A stretch of 64,000 nt of DNA, taken from positions 796,819 through 860,818 of the forward strand of contig NW_003314320.1 of NCBI RefSeq assembly GCF_000143415.4, read 5' to 3'. The notes under the pieces are model-generated. The model ran no database searches. It was not told where the DNA came from and saw only the letters and a list, made by a program, of their open reading frames with translations. Source of the DNA: Selaginella moellendorffii (lineage: Eukaryota > Streptophyta > Lycopodiopsida > Selaginellales > Selaginellaceae). Positions 33,099-45,937 of this stretch are shown here, in pieces (position 1 is the first letter of the stretch; every line of letters begins with the position of its first letter). The position numbers and the translations under genes were made by a program.

Positions 33099-36000
33099 CT
33101 AATATACAGTAGAGCCTACCATCATAAACCAGTCAGAAATCCAATAAACAAAAAACTTTCGATGCGTACCGATTGATTGGCCATAAGCACGGAATTGAGC
33201 TTCTCTGTTTGCTCTAGCAACCTGTCGTGGGCTTTCATTTGATGAGGTAGAGGTTGTCAATCTGGCTTTCGTAAATCCAGCCTGAGCCTGGAGCCATAGT
33301 TTATTCACAAAAAAGAATTATAAAAAAAACGAAAGTAAAAGAGAAAGCTTACCAGGCGTTCCTGCCACCTTCTGCGAAGTGATAATTGCATCTGGGTTTC
33401 ATCGTTGACTGCTAGTGCGCCTGTCTCTTTGTCGCTTGCAAGTGACACTGTTACCGAATTCAGGTCCGAGTTTCCAAGAGCCGCAGAAAAAGTTTGATCC
33501 TCAACAGCCGAATTGATGGAGAAAAGAGGTAATGCTGCCGAAGTATACAATGTTTAGTAATCAACACAAAAGAAGCTTACCTTTGGCTTGAAAAGCGTTC
33601 TGTAAGACGTCAACAACGGCTAGCTTCCTCCGCTTATGCACTGGAGCAGCATTGTCTGCACTGATCCTGCAAGCTTTCTCCAAAGCCGCCATCGCTTGTA
33701 TGGCCTTATTCCTTTCGAGGTTTGCACTCGTTTTGATGTCTGGTTTGAACAAGTCCAGCTGTGATATAGAGGACGAGAGGTTCTCAGTTTGCGCAGCCAG
33801 CACTAAAGGATGCCTTTCGCTTAGCAAATCCATACGAAGAGTCGGGCCATGTGCTCGCGAGCCTGTCATAAAGCTTAAAAAGCGAAGCAAGCCAGAGAAA
33901 CAGATAGACGTACCATCTGCTCTGAGTCGAACCCAAACCGTGTCCATGAGTTTATATTCTCTGTCACACCGTCCATCTGTAACATCCTGAAAGTTCTAAA
34001 AAAGTCAGAAGAGGAACACATCGGATACAAATAATTTACAGTAATTTTTATGCTTGTCTTCTGTTTGATTAGGCGATATTGTTTCTCTGACGTCTCAGAA
34101 TGCATTTCAGGTAATATAACTCGCCCATTTTTATCCTGTTGAAGAAATAAGCAGTAATTTGAGAGAGAAAAAAAACGACTTACCTCCAGAAGCACGAGAC
34201 CACGGAGATCGTATTTGGGTACGAACACCATAATACCCTTCGTTGTGACACCGATGACCTGATAGTTCCAAAAGTTAAGCTTATGCATTCGGTTTTTGTT
34301 TCTGCGTACCACAGCAAGCTCTGCTTTGGCTTGTTTCTGGAGAAACATCAGTAAATAGAGCTCATTGCATTCCTTCTGAGCCCGCTTACTGGTTCTGTGC
34401 TTTTCATTCACGTGTTCCGCGACCTTCAACAAAAACTTAATTCAACCATCACAGAAATTCCAGTTTTTACCTCCTGAAGCTCAATAGAACTCATTATATG
34501 TGGAACTTTGACAATGCCAGACTCTAGGTTTTGCTCCTGGCACGCTGCTATAAGCATCCGGTGCGCAAGGATGTCAGCATAGCGCCGTATTGGTGACGTG
34601 AAGTGTGTATAAAACCTGAGGTTGTGTTAAACATGTCCAAGGTAGCTTGATACTTACTCTAGCGCTAATCCATAATGATAGAAATGAGAAGGCTCTAGAT
34701 CCTCGCCAGTAGAGAAATATTCTGCCTACACGAGGAAACTATAACATAAAATGTGATCAATGTTTTCGTTACATTTTTTACCTCTGACATTGCACGCGTA
34801 ACAAGAGCTCTGAAGGCACGCTATTTGTGTGTAAAACCCACAGTTAGATAAGTTCACCCCCTAAACTGCCAATGTACCTCAACAACAAAATCGCCACTAT
34901 CGCGCATACGGTCCAAAGAAGCTGCAAGTTGCTGTAGCATGGGAGTAAGTGCTAGTAAAATATCGTGAATATTCTTGCCTTGTTGCTTGAAACGTCCAAA
35001 ACAAATCCTCGCGCTTCACAGCACTGCAATGAACAAAGATCCGATATAGGAAGAAAAAAAAAAGCACTCTGGCTAACCTCTAGCAACGTTGTGAAGCTAT
35101 CAATCTTTGGTGGAGAATGTTTCCGAAGAAGTGCGCAACTGGGAAATGCTCTGCATGAAGTACACTTTAAAAACAGATCTAGAATTTCACTAAGCTTACC
35201 GGTAGATCTTCTCACCAACACAAGCATTGGCATAAATCATCATCTCCGCAACTATCCAATTCATCTGATAATAAACTGATCAAATGACGATAATGGCGGA
35301 AAAACCAAAAACTCACAGGTAGCTCAACTTTCGTTTCCACTTGCACAGGCTCTCTTCTCTCATCAATTTCGAACTTTAGTTCCGTACTGGCTAATTCCAA
35401 AGCACCATTGAGCCGCCTAAATAAGCGTCTGCTCTGAAATGTAATGTCAACTAGGAAGTTGGAGGCAATTACCATGTTAGCTTACCTGAGCAAAAGTACC
35501 AAGCAGAAGGAGGTCACTTTGTAACTGGGACAGATCATTGGAGCCGCTCTTAATTTCCCAGCCGGGAAGTAAACGTTTTCCCTCCATAATAGTTTCAGCT
35601 TGAGCATAGAAGAGCTGAAAGCGAGGAACAGTGTCAACACATAAAGAATACCTGAAATTTCACACCTGGTATCGAGAACGTATTATCGTTCTTCCAAACC
35701 ATGTTTTGACAACTTCAAAATTGTTTTGGCGGTCCAATGTCCATATTACACTTACAGCCAGCCTATCTTTTCCTCCAACTAACGAGCAGAGATTTTCACT
35801 GTAACAGATCAAACTTTCAGGGAGATAAGAAAAATTATCAAAGCTACCTTAAAACTGAAGGAAGCATATGCCAGCTTTTTCCAACCATATAGACAGTGGT
35901 TCCGCGAGATCTAGCCTCGAGGTCTAGAAGACTTCCTTGCTTCACAAAGTATGAAACGTCAGCTATATGGACTCCTATCTGGAATAAACGAAAGGATTAT

Positions 36001-38218
36001 GCACGTATTCCAAGTAGTGACGGATGGATACCTCGACCATGCCATTCTCCAGATCACTCACTGACAGGACATCATCCACATCCTTGCTTCCAGGAGGATC
36101 AATGCTGAGAAGAAAAGAAGAAGTGACACAAGTCAGCCTGAATGCCTGGTACCTGCAGCTACGATGAGAAAACCGGATATCTCTCCGAACGGCAAATTCT
36201 TCTTCTGGTATACTCCACGGGTTATCCAACGAATCCTCAGGAAGTTCCTGCAGCGATCTGATGCTGCGATGAGTAGGAAATAAGAAAAGAGGAGACCTTA
36301 CAAATTGCTAAATGGAGCTACCGAGATTCCATTTTCCACCAGTATAGCGTTCAGTTCGGCATTCAAATCGCCGATAGGACCCAGAGATCGCACAACATGG
36401 CCCCTTGGAAATCTCGAGTCAAGTTCCCAGTTATCTATACGCAATATAAATCTTTGATTGGATAGACGTAGTCCTTGGCGAGTGCTAACCTCGACCAGAG
36501 GAATGCGCTTGTCCATTGGTACGCACAATAAGCGTTCCTGCCTGCACTTTTGTAACATATACACACTTAGTTTCCATAAAAAAGGCTTACCTCGAAGCGG
36601 TTAGAAAAGCTTCATCTTCTTCCAAGAGACAAGCGACGTAGTCTCGTTGGTTCCTTTGTAATATGCCAACGACCTCTCCAGAAATAAGAGCATCATCAGA
36701 TAAATGTCTGCTACCTTCCTCGTCGTCCAGCACATCTTCATTGAGTATGTCTTCGTTTTCATTTTCCGTGAGTCTTAGCTTGCAAGTTTTTACCTGTGGC
36801 ATAAGAAGATTAAGACACACTAATGGAGGATAAACATACACTTACTACGACTGTATCCCCATGTATCGCCCTGTTTTGGAGTACTCGACCAGCAACAACA
36901 ATTTCCAGCCGCGATGCCTCCCCTTTATTACTGCACATGATACTCCATGAGACTGGTCATCAAGTTAGTCTAGAGAATCTACCTAGGACGAACCAATGCT
37001 TCTGATGGTGCGTGACGATTAACAAAGAAGACACCCACCCTCAAGTCCCCTCTCGAGATTCCAGCCTCCAACGAAATTGCTGTTCAGCAAGAGACATACT
37101 TGTAAAGCCATCAGATAAAAGAACATGACTTACTTGATAGATGCTCTTTGTACAATCCCTTGCCTCCTCCGGACGGTGGCATTCTGCCATCACTAAGTTT
37201 GGCTTTCACTTCAACTGCTTCTATTATTGTGGCAGACTGTAATTGAAAAAAAACAGAGAAAGAAAATGATCGAGAACGGCCAAACAAAGAGAACTCACCA
37301 GCGATGTGAAGAGGTCAGCCACAGAAGAATCGTGATTCCAATACTTTGAAAAATATGTACCGGCTTCGAGAACCTGTAAATCAGAAAATTACTCGCCAGC
37401 TTTCGCGTAACTATCAGCTCACTTCAACAGTTGTGCGAGAGTCGGTTAAATTTCTACCGGAATCCGTGGACGTCAAACCAGTTAGCAGCACCACCGGAAC
37501 ACCTCCGTTGATGTGATTGGCAAACCATACTGTGACTTCTTTCAGATAATTCGAAGAAGCCGTTTCGCAGCGTGATAGACAAGTATATATGCAATGCTGA
37601 TCGTCAAACACAATGTTGCATCGCCTGTGGTCAGTAAAGATCGATCTGAACAGATTATGTAGCTTTAAGAACATCCTCGAGAAACCAAAAACGATAAATT
37701 TACCGCAGCCTTCGCCAGCTTCGTTGGCCTAAGTTTTCTTGCACCTTCAATGCATGACACATAAATGGTCTCATGAACAAAGCCATTCCCGAAAAGGAAG
37801 CAGAAAAAACGCACCTCTTTCAGAACGGACGTAAGAAATATCACAGCAGAGAATTGCGGAAGCTCCAATATCTCCCAGAATTGGAGAACAGCATCAGCAT
37901 TTGGAAGCTAGAGCAGAAATCCAAGGAATTAATCAAACAATGTAGAAAGAAGAAGGAGGAGGAGCTCGCTTCAGTATTACCAGGTAATGCGATGCGTCGG
38001 GAGGTAAACGAGGCAAATGCGAAGCACACGAGGAACATAGAGGACTGCCGCAGGGAATATCATCCCGCAAATAAATCTCCTCCGCCACGATCGAGATCGC
38101 TTTGGATCGCCTCTTGAACTTGCAGCGGCGATCCGCCTGAGCAGCGCCAAGGCATTTAGGATGAGGATCGATCGATCAGCGGCAGTGGACTCACCTTGCG
38201 CGCTACCCACACCGCCAT
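33099..38218 (-). CDS. DIS3L: DIS3L-like 3'-5' exoribonuclease (RNase II/RNB family), many exons
   Basis: This is a predicted cytoplasmic exosome-type 3'-5' exoribonuclease. It starts 'MAVWVARK' (38218-38195), then exon 38136-37981 with '[19 protein letters not shown]' (the N-terminal Cys motif of Rrp44/DIS3 proteins), then '[24 protein letters not shown]' and a PIN-like region. Cold-shock-type OB folds follow ('[19 protein letters not shown]', '[11 protein letters not shown]'). The RNB core holds all four catalytic Asp in '[14 protein letters not shown]', then '[11 protein letters not shown]', '[20 protein letters not shown]' and a C-terminal S1 domain ('[20 protein letters not shown]'). About 25 short exons are separated by introns of mostly 40-70 nt. 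The PIN segment resembles DIS3L rather than the nuclear DIS3/RRP44 and lacks an obvious DTN nuclease motif. The 3' end is uncertain: the last frame stops at 33099. The start lies 40 bp after the next gene's stop. Confidence 0.85.
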
Positions 38219-38257
38219 GGCGACTCATAAACCCTAGAGAAATTTAAATTTTATTTA

Positions 38258-39119
38258 TCATTGTTGGAAGGGAGAGTTATCAAAATCGCTGGCCGAGAAA
38301 GGCTTGGCACTGGGCTTTAGAAACTCGGGTCCATTGTCATGGATGTTCTTGCAAAGCGAGTTATACTCGTGGAGCGTGGTTTCCAGGATTTGCTTCATAT
38401 CTTTGACATCGCTACGAAGCTTTCCAACTGATGAAAATGAAAATAAAGAGACCAAAGATTGAAAGGAGGTAAGCAAACCTTGATCGAGATGCGAAGCAGT
38501 AGTTCTCATCACCGAGGCCGAATGTCCCAAGCGCTGGAACAATTTGAGAGCTAATTCCTCCACTGCCTCGATCCTGTATCCCAGATCTTCCTGTTGATCG
38601 CATCCATCACGAAAACTTAGCAGCCTTCTTTCCTTCACGAGAATTGAAAGGCTCGGACCTGGCGCTTGCAAAGCTTTGTGGCATTTTCCTTTTGCCACTC
38701 GTGGTACAACGAAAAGAGCTCGGCAGTCGCGGTGGCGTCCAGAGACACTACAAGAAACGTAAACAGTAACTTAAACCAGGATAGAGGATAGACCAAGTCT
38801 CTATGGTGTTTGCTCACGATTCTCAACCGAGGTTTGGCTGGGACTAGACTGGCCGAGGAGAATCTCCTTGAGTCCGCTCTCTGGCGAGGAATGGCCCGGG
38901 AGCAACGCTCCAGCCTGACTTCATCGGAAGCAAATTCCAATTTGAAATGGACAAAGCTTACAACTTTGAGCGAGTGAAGCGCCTTCAAATTTGGATCCAC
39001 GCCACCGCCCTTGCTCTCGGAGATTGTTGTGATCTCATCCTGGGCGGTAGAAAATAGAAAAGAAAACTCAAAGCGACAAACCGAAGCACCTTAAGCGACC
39101 TGGACTCCGTCGCCCCCAT
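38258..39119 (-). CDS. Conserved-looking small coiled-coil protein, 191 aa, 6 exons
   Basis: The family is not recognised. Exons are 39119-39090, 39039-38962, 38914-38818, 38747-38659, 38590-38479 and 38427-38258; phases agree and the frame is 576 nt. Residues ~1-68 are polar. Residues ~70-160 are helical with heptad-like spacing ('TATAELFSLYHEWQKENATKL', then 'IEAVEELALKLFQRLGHSASV', then 'VKDMKQILETTLHEYNSLCKN'). The tail ends 'SASDFDNSPFQQ'. The size and the single coiled coil suggest a subunit of a larger complex, but no specific assignment is justified. A 5-10 residue first exon and 50-nt introns are typical of the other genes here. Its stop is only 40 bp upstream of the DIS3L start codon on the same strand. 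Confidence 0.8.
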
Positions 39120-39390
39120 TGCAAACCCTAGAGAATTTTCGCATTCAAAAACACAAACAAGTTGTTGGATTCATTATATTGGCTTTGATTATACTACTTG
39201 CTAATTGTTTGAAGGCCAAATTCCTGACTTTCAACACGTTTGCAGGCTTCAACCAGATATAAAAATCAACCAAAAAAAAAAAAAGAGCAAGTGGACAGCC
39301 TTCACTTTGCTTTGTCCTAGTATATAACTGAGAGGATGCATTGGTGGTATCAACAGAACATTTTTCCCCTTTCCTTTTCGAGCTTCGCCA

Positions 39391-40907
39391 ATGTCTTTGA
39401 TTACACTCATTTCCATCATAGTTTTGATAGTTACTTGGTTCATTAAATGGAAAAGTGTTCGAAAAGATCTTCCACCGGGGCCATGGGGGCTCCCCTTGAT
39501 CGGCCACCTCCATCACTTGATCCATCTTCCTCATCAATCTCTCCACCATTTGTCTCGCAAATACGGTCCCGTGATGAGCATCAAGCTGGGAAACAAGACC
39601 GCCATCGTCGTCTCCTCCAAGCAAGCCGCCAAGGAAGTCCTCACCTCGTTCGATAAGGTGTTCGCTTCAAGGCCGTGCTTGATCTCTCCCGAGTCCTTGT
39701 GCTATGGATCGCGCGACATCGCGTGCTGCGAGTATGGCCCCTACTGGAGGCAAATGAAGAAGCTTTGCATGACACACCTCTTCACTGCCAAGCGGCTGGA
39801 GGATTTCCGGAGCATCCGGCTGGAAGAGACGCTCGAACTCTTGCGTGACATCGCCGCGAATCAAGAAAGGCCTGTGGACATGAAGTCAAAGCTCTCCATG
39901 CTCACGTTTAACGTCATCACGCGCATGACGTTTACCAAGAGGTTCTACGATCGGTGGTCCGCGGCGAGCGATCCCAGGTTCGTGGAGGTGATCCTCGAGG
40001 CTGTGAGCTTGATGGGGGCCGTGAACATCGGCGACTACATCCCCTGGCTGTCATGGCTAGACCTCGGGGGCTATCACAAGCGGCTCGAGAAAACGAGCAA
40101 GGAGATTGACGAAGTTCTACAAAGGTTGATTGATCAACATCGCGAGGCAGCGCTGCCACTCCGCGACGATCCTGGCGATTTGATCCACACTTTCTTGTCG
40201 CTGGGAGTGGACGACAAGTCCATGAAAGGCGTGATCCTTGTAAGTTGCTAAGAACTCTCCATAGTGTACTAACGTTTTTGCTTTCACAGGATATCCTAGC
40301 GGGAGGAACGGACACCACGGCAGTGACTACGGAGTGGGCGCTCTCGGAGCTTATAAGAAATCCGGGAACTCTTCAAGAGCTGCGACAAGAGATCCAAAAC
40401 ATTGTGGGCGATGAGCGACTGGTGGAAGAATCCGACCTTCAAAAGCTCCACTATCTTAGGGCAGTCATCAAGGAGACATTTCGCTTGCATCCCGCGGCTC
40501 CTTTGATGGCACCCCACGAATCAATCGACGACTGCGAGCTTCAGGGATACAAGATCCCCAGGAAGACCTGGCTCATGGTGAATCTCTGGTCTCTCGGGCG
40601 GGATCCACGCTCGTGGGAATCTCCAGAGGCTTTCAAGCCGGAGAGGTTTCTTGGAAGTTCGATCGATGTCAAAGGCAATGACTTCGAGCTGATTCCTTTC
40701 GGATCCGGGAGGCGAATTTGCGCGGGAATGTCACTGGCCTTGATCATGGTCGGGCTCACTCTTGCTCGCCTCGTCCAAGCTTTTGATTGGAGCCTTCCAG
40801 GGAATGAAGAGATGAACATGGAAGAAAGCCAAGGCGTGATCATGCGCAGGAAGAAACCTCTAGTAGTAAGTGCAAAATGGAGGCTTAATATGCAATCTGA
40901 AAAATGA
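39391..40907 (+). CDS. Cytochrome P450 monooxygenase, CYP71-clan type, 2 exons
   Basis: This is an ER-anchored haem monooxygenase. Exons are 39391-40239 and 40290-40907 with one 50-nt phase-0 intron; the protein is 488 aa, usual for A-type plant P450s. In order: N-terminal membrane anchor (residues 1-20), proline hinge 'PPGPWGLPLIGHL', I-helix 'AGGTDTT' right after the intron, K-helix ExxR in 'ETFRLHP', 'PERF', haem-binding 'FGSGRRICAG' with the axial Cys. The intron position before the I-helix is the conserved one of the A-type (CYP71 clan) family. All key residues are intact. The reaction cannot be inferred; enzymes of this clan act on phenylpropanoids, terpenoids and other specialised metabolites. 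Confidence 0.95.
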
Positions 40908-42084
40908 CAATAATAATTTGTTGCATTTAAAAGTATAATATAGCACCCTTTAACAAATTAGTCACATCAGTCACATGGCTGTTTAAATCCACTTGAGAGG
41001 CTGGAGCTCTTACTTAGGCCAAGACAAACATCTCAACAGGAACAATATCAATTAGTGTTGCTGCTCTAGAATTGAAGCATTTTGGCTCCAAAGTTAGGAG
41101 CTTGTATAAACTTTAGGGGTTTTGCATCCACTATTAAATTAGTAAATTTAATAGTAATTCACCACACTATTAGGTTTTGTAACCAAGATTAAAATATCAG
41201 TAAATAGCTTTTCACTTGGGTTTGTCTGGATGTGTGCAGGCATACAGTGTTGTTGGCTACAAGCAACAGTAATGCCCATGAAGCAACAAGGCATGGTGCT
41301 AGCAAGTGTACCATGGTACAAGGTAAGAGATCAATTGCTAAGTATTTCTAGGCATTTTTAGAGAGTAAAGCAATTTTACTTCTAACCACGTGCTATGGAT
41401 GACTAAAGTAGGTATTCATGGTGTTGGTGTTGGAAGTTTTGGCCCAAATGTTAATGGAACTCTTGGCCTAAATTCTCATGCTTGGCCCAAGTGTTGATAA
41501 AACTCTTGGCCTAGATTCTCATAGTATTGTTGTTAAAAGTAACCAAGTGCTAGTGGAACTTTTGGCATAGGTTCTCATAGTGTTGGTGTTAGAGGTCTTG
41601 AATTAAGTGATGGTGGAACTCTTGTCACAAATTCTTATAGTATTGCCACTAAGGGTCTTGGATTATTCCTAGAGCTGGCACAAGTTCTCATTGCTATTAA
41701 GTCTTGCTAGTGGAGTTATCATGAGTTTTAGTGGTCCAAGTGTTTGTGATTGACAATTCAATTAAACTCACAATGAAGTGATAGTGTTTATCCAAGAGAA
41801 GAGGATTGAGCTTGAGCAATATAAAGGCACATTAAATAAAGAGTATATAATCTATTCAAAAGAGAAGTCGGTGAGAATTTTAATAGAGTGAGAATTACTT
41901 TACCTTGATGACTAAGAGATGGAATGCTACAAAACTTGGGATTATTGAGAAAAAAAGCTTTTGAAGAGATTAATGAATTCCTCTTTGCAAAACCAAATAT
42001 TCACTTTAGTAAAGCTTCATAATAGTGTAAGGAACCAACTCCCTGAGGTGTCATAGGCTAAAGAATCCCTAAAAACACGACCGA
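40908..42084. other. Non-coding stretch with decayed tandem repeat
   Basis: No gene. The part 41415-41740 holds about five very diverged tandem units of about 65 nt built on 'aagt/tgttggtg..gaactcttggc..a.attctcatag' (units near 41415, 41475, 41530, 41590 and 41650). The rest is AT-rich unique sequence. Confidence 0.6.
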
Positions 42085-42490
42085 AATGATAAAGAGTTCA
42101 TCAGATGGAACCGAGTCTAAAATCGAGTCCAAGATCGACTCTGAGACCAAGTTTGAGATAGAGTCCAGGATCGAGTCCGAAGCCGACTCCGAGACCGAGT
42201 TCGAGACTGAGTTCGAGACTAAGTCCGAGATCCAAGATTGGGTCCAAGACCAAGTCCGAGGTCAAGTCCGAGATCAGGTCCAAGGTTGAGTCAAAGATCG
42301 AGTCCGAGATCGAGTCCAAAGTCGGGTTCGAGATCAAGTCCAAGACCAAGTCCGAGACCAAGTCCGAGTACTAATACATATTGAGGGGTTAAAGCCCAAA
42401 GTGTGTGTCTCCCGAGGGAGGGGGGGGGGGAGGGAGGGGATGCAGGGGGTTCCAAAAGTATAGTAGGGATAGTGAGGTCTAGGAACCAGT
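42085..42490 (-). mobile_element. Inverted fragment of the solo-LTR family with minisatellite
   Basis: 42105-42372 is a GAGTCC/GAGATC-type hexamer array. It is followed by 'aaagcccaaagtgtgtg', a G12-like tract (42421-42432) and 'gggggttccaaaagtatagt'. This is the reverse complement of the 19070-19200 arrangement in the solo LTR. Confidence 0.75.
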
Positions 42491-42679
42491 CTTGAAGGAA
42501 CTTTTCAGTGGTGCTTCCAAATTGACTTAAGGTTGAGATTGGGGTCGAAGGGCCTTGGGTGGGAGTGAGCATAGACTCAGGTGGTGCCAGAGGGGCCACC
42601 CAAGGAAGTGCTCAAGAGCAACTCCCACTCCCAGAATGGAAACTAACTGCAGTGCTCCCGACTTATGTGGAATGATGCC

Positions 42680-44880
42680 TCATTTGAGTACCTTGCGAAG
42701 ATGTTGAGAAGACAACCTATCGAACAAGGTATGGGAGCTTTGAGTTTCTAGTGATGCCCTTCGGGCTATGCAATGCACTGGCAACGTTTTTGGCGTTAAT
42801 GAACCACATTTTTGTACCCTATCTAGATCACTTTGTGGTCGTCTATATTGACAATATCCTGATTTATAGCAAAATGCTAGAGAAGCATGCCGAACACTTG
42901 ATGAAGGTGTTTGAGAAATTAAGGGAACACCAGCTGTATGCTAAAAAGAGCAAATGTGACTTTGCTCAATAAGAGGTAAAATTTCTTGGGCATGTGGTGG
43001 GCAAGGACGGGCTTAAGGTGGACCCTGAGAAGGTCCAAGTGATCCAAGATTGGGATCCTATCAAACAAGGTATGGAAGCTTTGAGTTTCTGGTGATGCCC
43101 TTTGGGCTATGCAATGCGCCGGCAACATTTTCGGCATTGATAAACTATATCTTTGTACCCTATCTGAATCACTTCGTGGTTATCTATATTGACGACATCC
43201 TGATTTATAGTGAGATGTTAAAGGAGCATGTCGAACACTTGACGAAGGTGTTTGAGAAACTAAAGGAACACCAATTGTATGCTAAAGAGAGCAAATATAA
43301 CTTTGCTCAACAATAGGTAAAGTTTCTTGAGCATGTGGTGGGCAAGGATGGGCTCAAGGTGGACCTTGAGAAGGTCCAAGCGATCTAGGAATGGGAATGA
43401 CTATCGAATGTATATGAGTTAAGGGCATTCTTAGGGCTTTGCAACTACTACCAAAAGTTTATCAAACACTATTTGAGAGTAACTTTACTTTTAACTGACC
43501 AAATGGGAAAAGGGAAGATGGTATGGATAAGAGAATGTGAGGTGGCATTTGTCCACCTCAAGGGGAAGTTGAGGAAGGCTCTTGTGTTGTTGTTACCAGA
43601 TTTTGGTAAGGACTTCGAGGTAGAAACAGATGCTTTAAACTTTGTGTTGGGCACAGTGTTAAAGCAAGACAACCATCCAGTAGCGTTCTTCTCGAAGAAG
43701 TTAGCAGAAGTGGGCTGCCCATAAGAAGGAATTGTTTGCGGTGGTCAAGGTGCTCGAGTGGAGACACTACCTTGGGAGACACTTCAAGGTTTACATGCAA
43801 GCTTAAAGTTGGCAATATCCAGCGCGACAACAACCTTTTGGGATGATGTGCAGATAGCATATGAGAACGATGGTCTAACACAAGAAGTGTTGCTAAGGAA
43901 TCTAGAGGCACAAGAAGCTCACTAGAGAGGTGAGCTGCCAACAGAAGAGAAAACAGGCTATACAGAATGCAATGAACTCATCTATTATAAATAAACAAAG
44001 GTGTATGTTCCAGAAGGGGAACTAAGGAAGGTAGCCTTAGAAGAGTGTCATGACGGACCTCTTGTGGAACACGGCAGAGTGCCCAAGATGATGGGCTTAC
44101 TCAAGAGGAAGTATTATTGGCCAGATATGCCTAAGGACATCCAAGACTATGTAAAGACATGTCCAACATGTCAGCAGGTCAAAGCCGTGGCTAAGGCTAG
44201 TGGGGGCTTGTTACAAAGCATCCCAATTCCAGATTATCCATGGAAATATCTTACAATGGACTGCATCACGGGACTCCCCCCAAGTGAGGGGTTTGATGCA
44301 ATATTCATGGTGGTGGACTGATTTTCGAAGATGGCACATTTCATACCCACCACAACGGAGGTGGATGCAGAAGGTGTGGCAAAGCTATTTTTCGAATAAG
44401 TGGTTTGAGTGCGGGGAAGGCCAGAGGAGATCATCTCAGATCGAGATAAAATCTTCATCAATAAGTTCTAAGAACTCTTCTGGAACAATATCGCACCAAG
44501 TTGAAATTCAGCACAACCTATCACCTAGAGACAGGTATTTGGTATTAAGTCAAGTTTGATGGCACTAACACTTCTTGACAGATGGACAAACGGAAAGGGT
44601 GAATAGGCAGTTGGAGGATTATTTATGATGCTATGTCTCTGGAGACCAGACTGATTGGGTAAGTCATTTGGGACTTGCGGAAATGTGCTATAACAACTCA
44701 CCACACTTGAGTATCAGAGTGAGTTTATGGGAAGTCATCAATGGGCGAGCTATTGAAGGTCCTATGGAACTCGGTGTGGCCGAATATCATGGAGAGTTAC
44801 CCGCAGTGGAGGCATTCATGGCGGAAAGTCTCAATATTTGGAATTTCGTGAGGGGGGGGGGGGGGGGGGGTGGGGGGCTA
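42680..44880 (+). pseudogene. Decayed Ty3/gypsy pol: RT, RNase H, integrase
   Basis: RT blocks are '[15 protein letters not shown]', '[11 protein letters not shown]' and '[20 protein letters not shown]'. RNase H is 'LLPDFGKDFEVETDALNFVLGTVL' and 'NHPVAFFSKKL' (43473-43724). The integrase H2C2 zinc finger is in 'HDGPLVEHGRVPKMMGLLKRKYYWP' and 'CPTCQQ', followed by the first catalytic Asp in 'LTMDCITGLPPSEGFD' (44001-44321). Later frames (44668-44830) resemble the integrase C-terminal part. Several stops and frameshifts are present. The element runs into a G-run (44850-44870) and an assembly gap, and no LTR is seen. Confidence 0.85.
42718..43400 (+). repeat. 341-bp tandem duplication of the gypsy RT catalytic segment
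   Basis: The unit starting 'tatcgaacaaggtatgg' at 42718 recurs as 'tatcaaacaaggtatgg' at 43059. Both copies run through the YIDD/YIDN box to '[12 protein letters not shown]', and copy 1 ends exactly where copy 2 begins. Copy 1 has YIDN in place of YIDD. The copies differ at many positions, so the duplication is not recent and not an assembly echo. Confidence 0.85.
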
Positions 44881-44980
44881 AAAGTACCCCTACCGGGGCG
44901 TTAGGCCACGGGGTTTCCCCTCCGTGGCCCAAAAAAAGTGTTACACTCCAGGCTTGGGATTTAAAGGGTTTTAAAATTAA

Positions 44981-45080
44981 NNNNNNNNNNNNNNNNNNNN
45001 NNNNNNNNNNNNNNNNNNNNNNNNNNNNNNNNNNNNNNNNNNNNNNNNNNNNNNNNNNNNNNNNNNNNNNNNNNNNNNNN
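44981..45080. other. Assembly gap (100 N)
   Basis: Exactly 100 N, a conventional size for a gap of unknown length. The preceding 130 bp contain an 18-G run and other low-complexity sequence, so the left flank may be unreliable. Confidence 1.
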
Positions 45081-45679
45081 TATTTGAAAATGACGTGAAA
45101 TTATACGTTTTTTGTCTAGAGGGCTAGACATATCTGGGGCATGGTGACTAGCGCGGTGACTTTATGTCCAGACTGAGTCCATCTGGTTGTATAATAAATC
45201 TCATTGTCAAGGTGAACAAGCCGAATCTGAAGTTAAAGAAGAGCGATGGCATGCACGCACACACTATTTGTTTGTTCATTGAGCGTGTGGTGAGCTTTCC
45301 AAGATGAACGTCATTCCTATTAGCCAGACATATAACTTAATGGTGAGAACATTTAGATATTATTCAATGTTATCTTTTTCTAACGAATCTAATTGTGAAG
45401 GTGTAGCAAAAGGCATTGCTAGTCTGGAGAAGTCATTTAACTCATTTGACCCTTAGTGTATTTTCATGAAACTAAATAACATTCATATTATTAAGGAATT
45501 TCTCTAGTACCTTTTTTTTACGACATAGAGGCTTGCATTTCTTTCAAAGGTGATTTAGTAAAAGGCCTGAGGGCACATGCCATTCTATTTCTCAGACCGG
45601 TATTAAAATATACTAGTGCAAAGGGAAAAAGGTATTTGGTGATCAAGTAAATGGCACGAGGGCACACGCCATTATAAGC

Positions 45680-45937
45680 CTAAGCGCTAGTGGACACCTC
45701 CTTTTTGGTACTCTCAGCGGTACTATCATCCTTCTCCGGGTCAGTTGTTTTGCTTTGGATTGTTGTCTCTGACGTTACTGGGGCGTTCTCGATAGTTGTT
45801 AATGTTGCCGTTTGTTCAAAAAAATGATCACCTAGAGTATAGTACGGGGAGTTTGGAAGACTTATATATTCTACATCTTCACCTATCTCCTTCTCCATCT
45901 CCTTTTCTGCCTCACTTACAGATTTTGTGCTTGCCAT
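45680..45937 (-). CDS. Short acidic/Thr-rich ORF, possible terminal exon of an element gene
   Basis: The frame gives 'MASTKSVSEAEKEMEKEIGE' at its start and ends 'DSTAESTKKEVSTSA' (85 codons). It is composed mostly of Glu, Lys, Thr and Ser, and an acceptor-like 'atattttag' lies about 15 nt upstream of the ATG. It follows the transposase on the same strand and could be a separate small gene or a distal exon. Palindrome copies lie on both sides (45650 and 46050). No family is recognised. Confidence 0.35.
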   Translation of the reverse strand: MASTKSVSEAEKEMEKEIGEDVEYISLPNSPYYTLGDHFFEQTATLTTIENAPVTSETTIQSKTTDPEKDDSTAESTKKEVSTSA

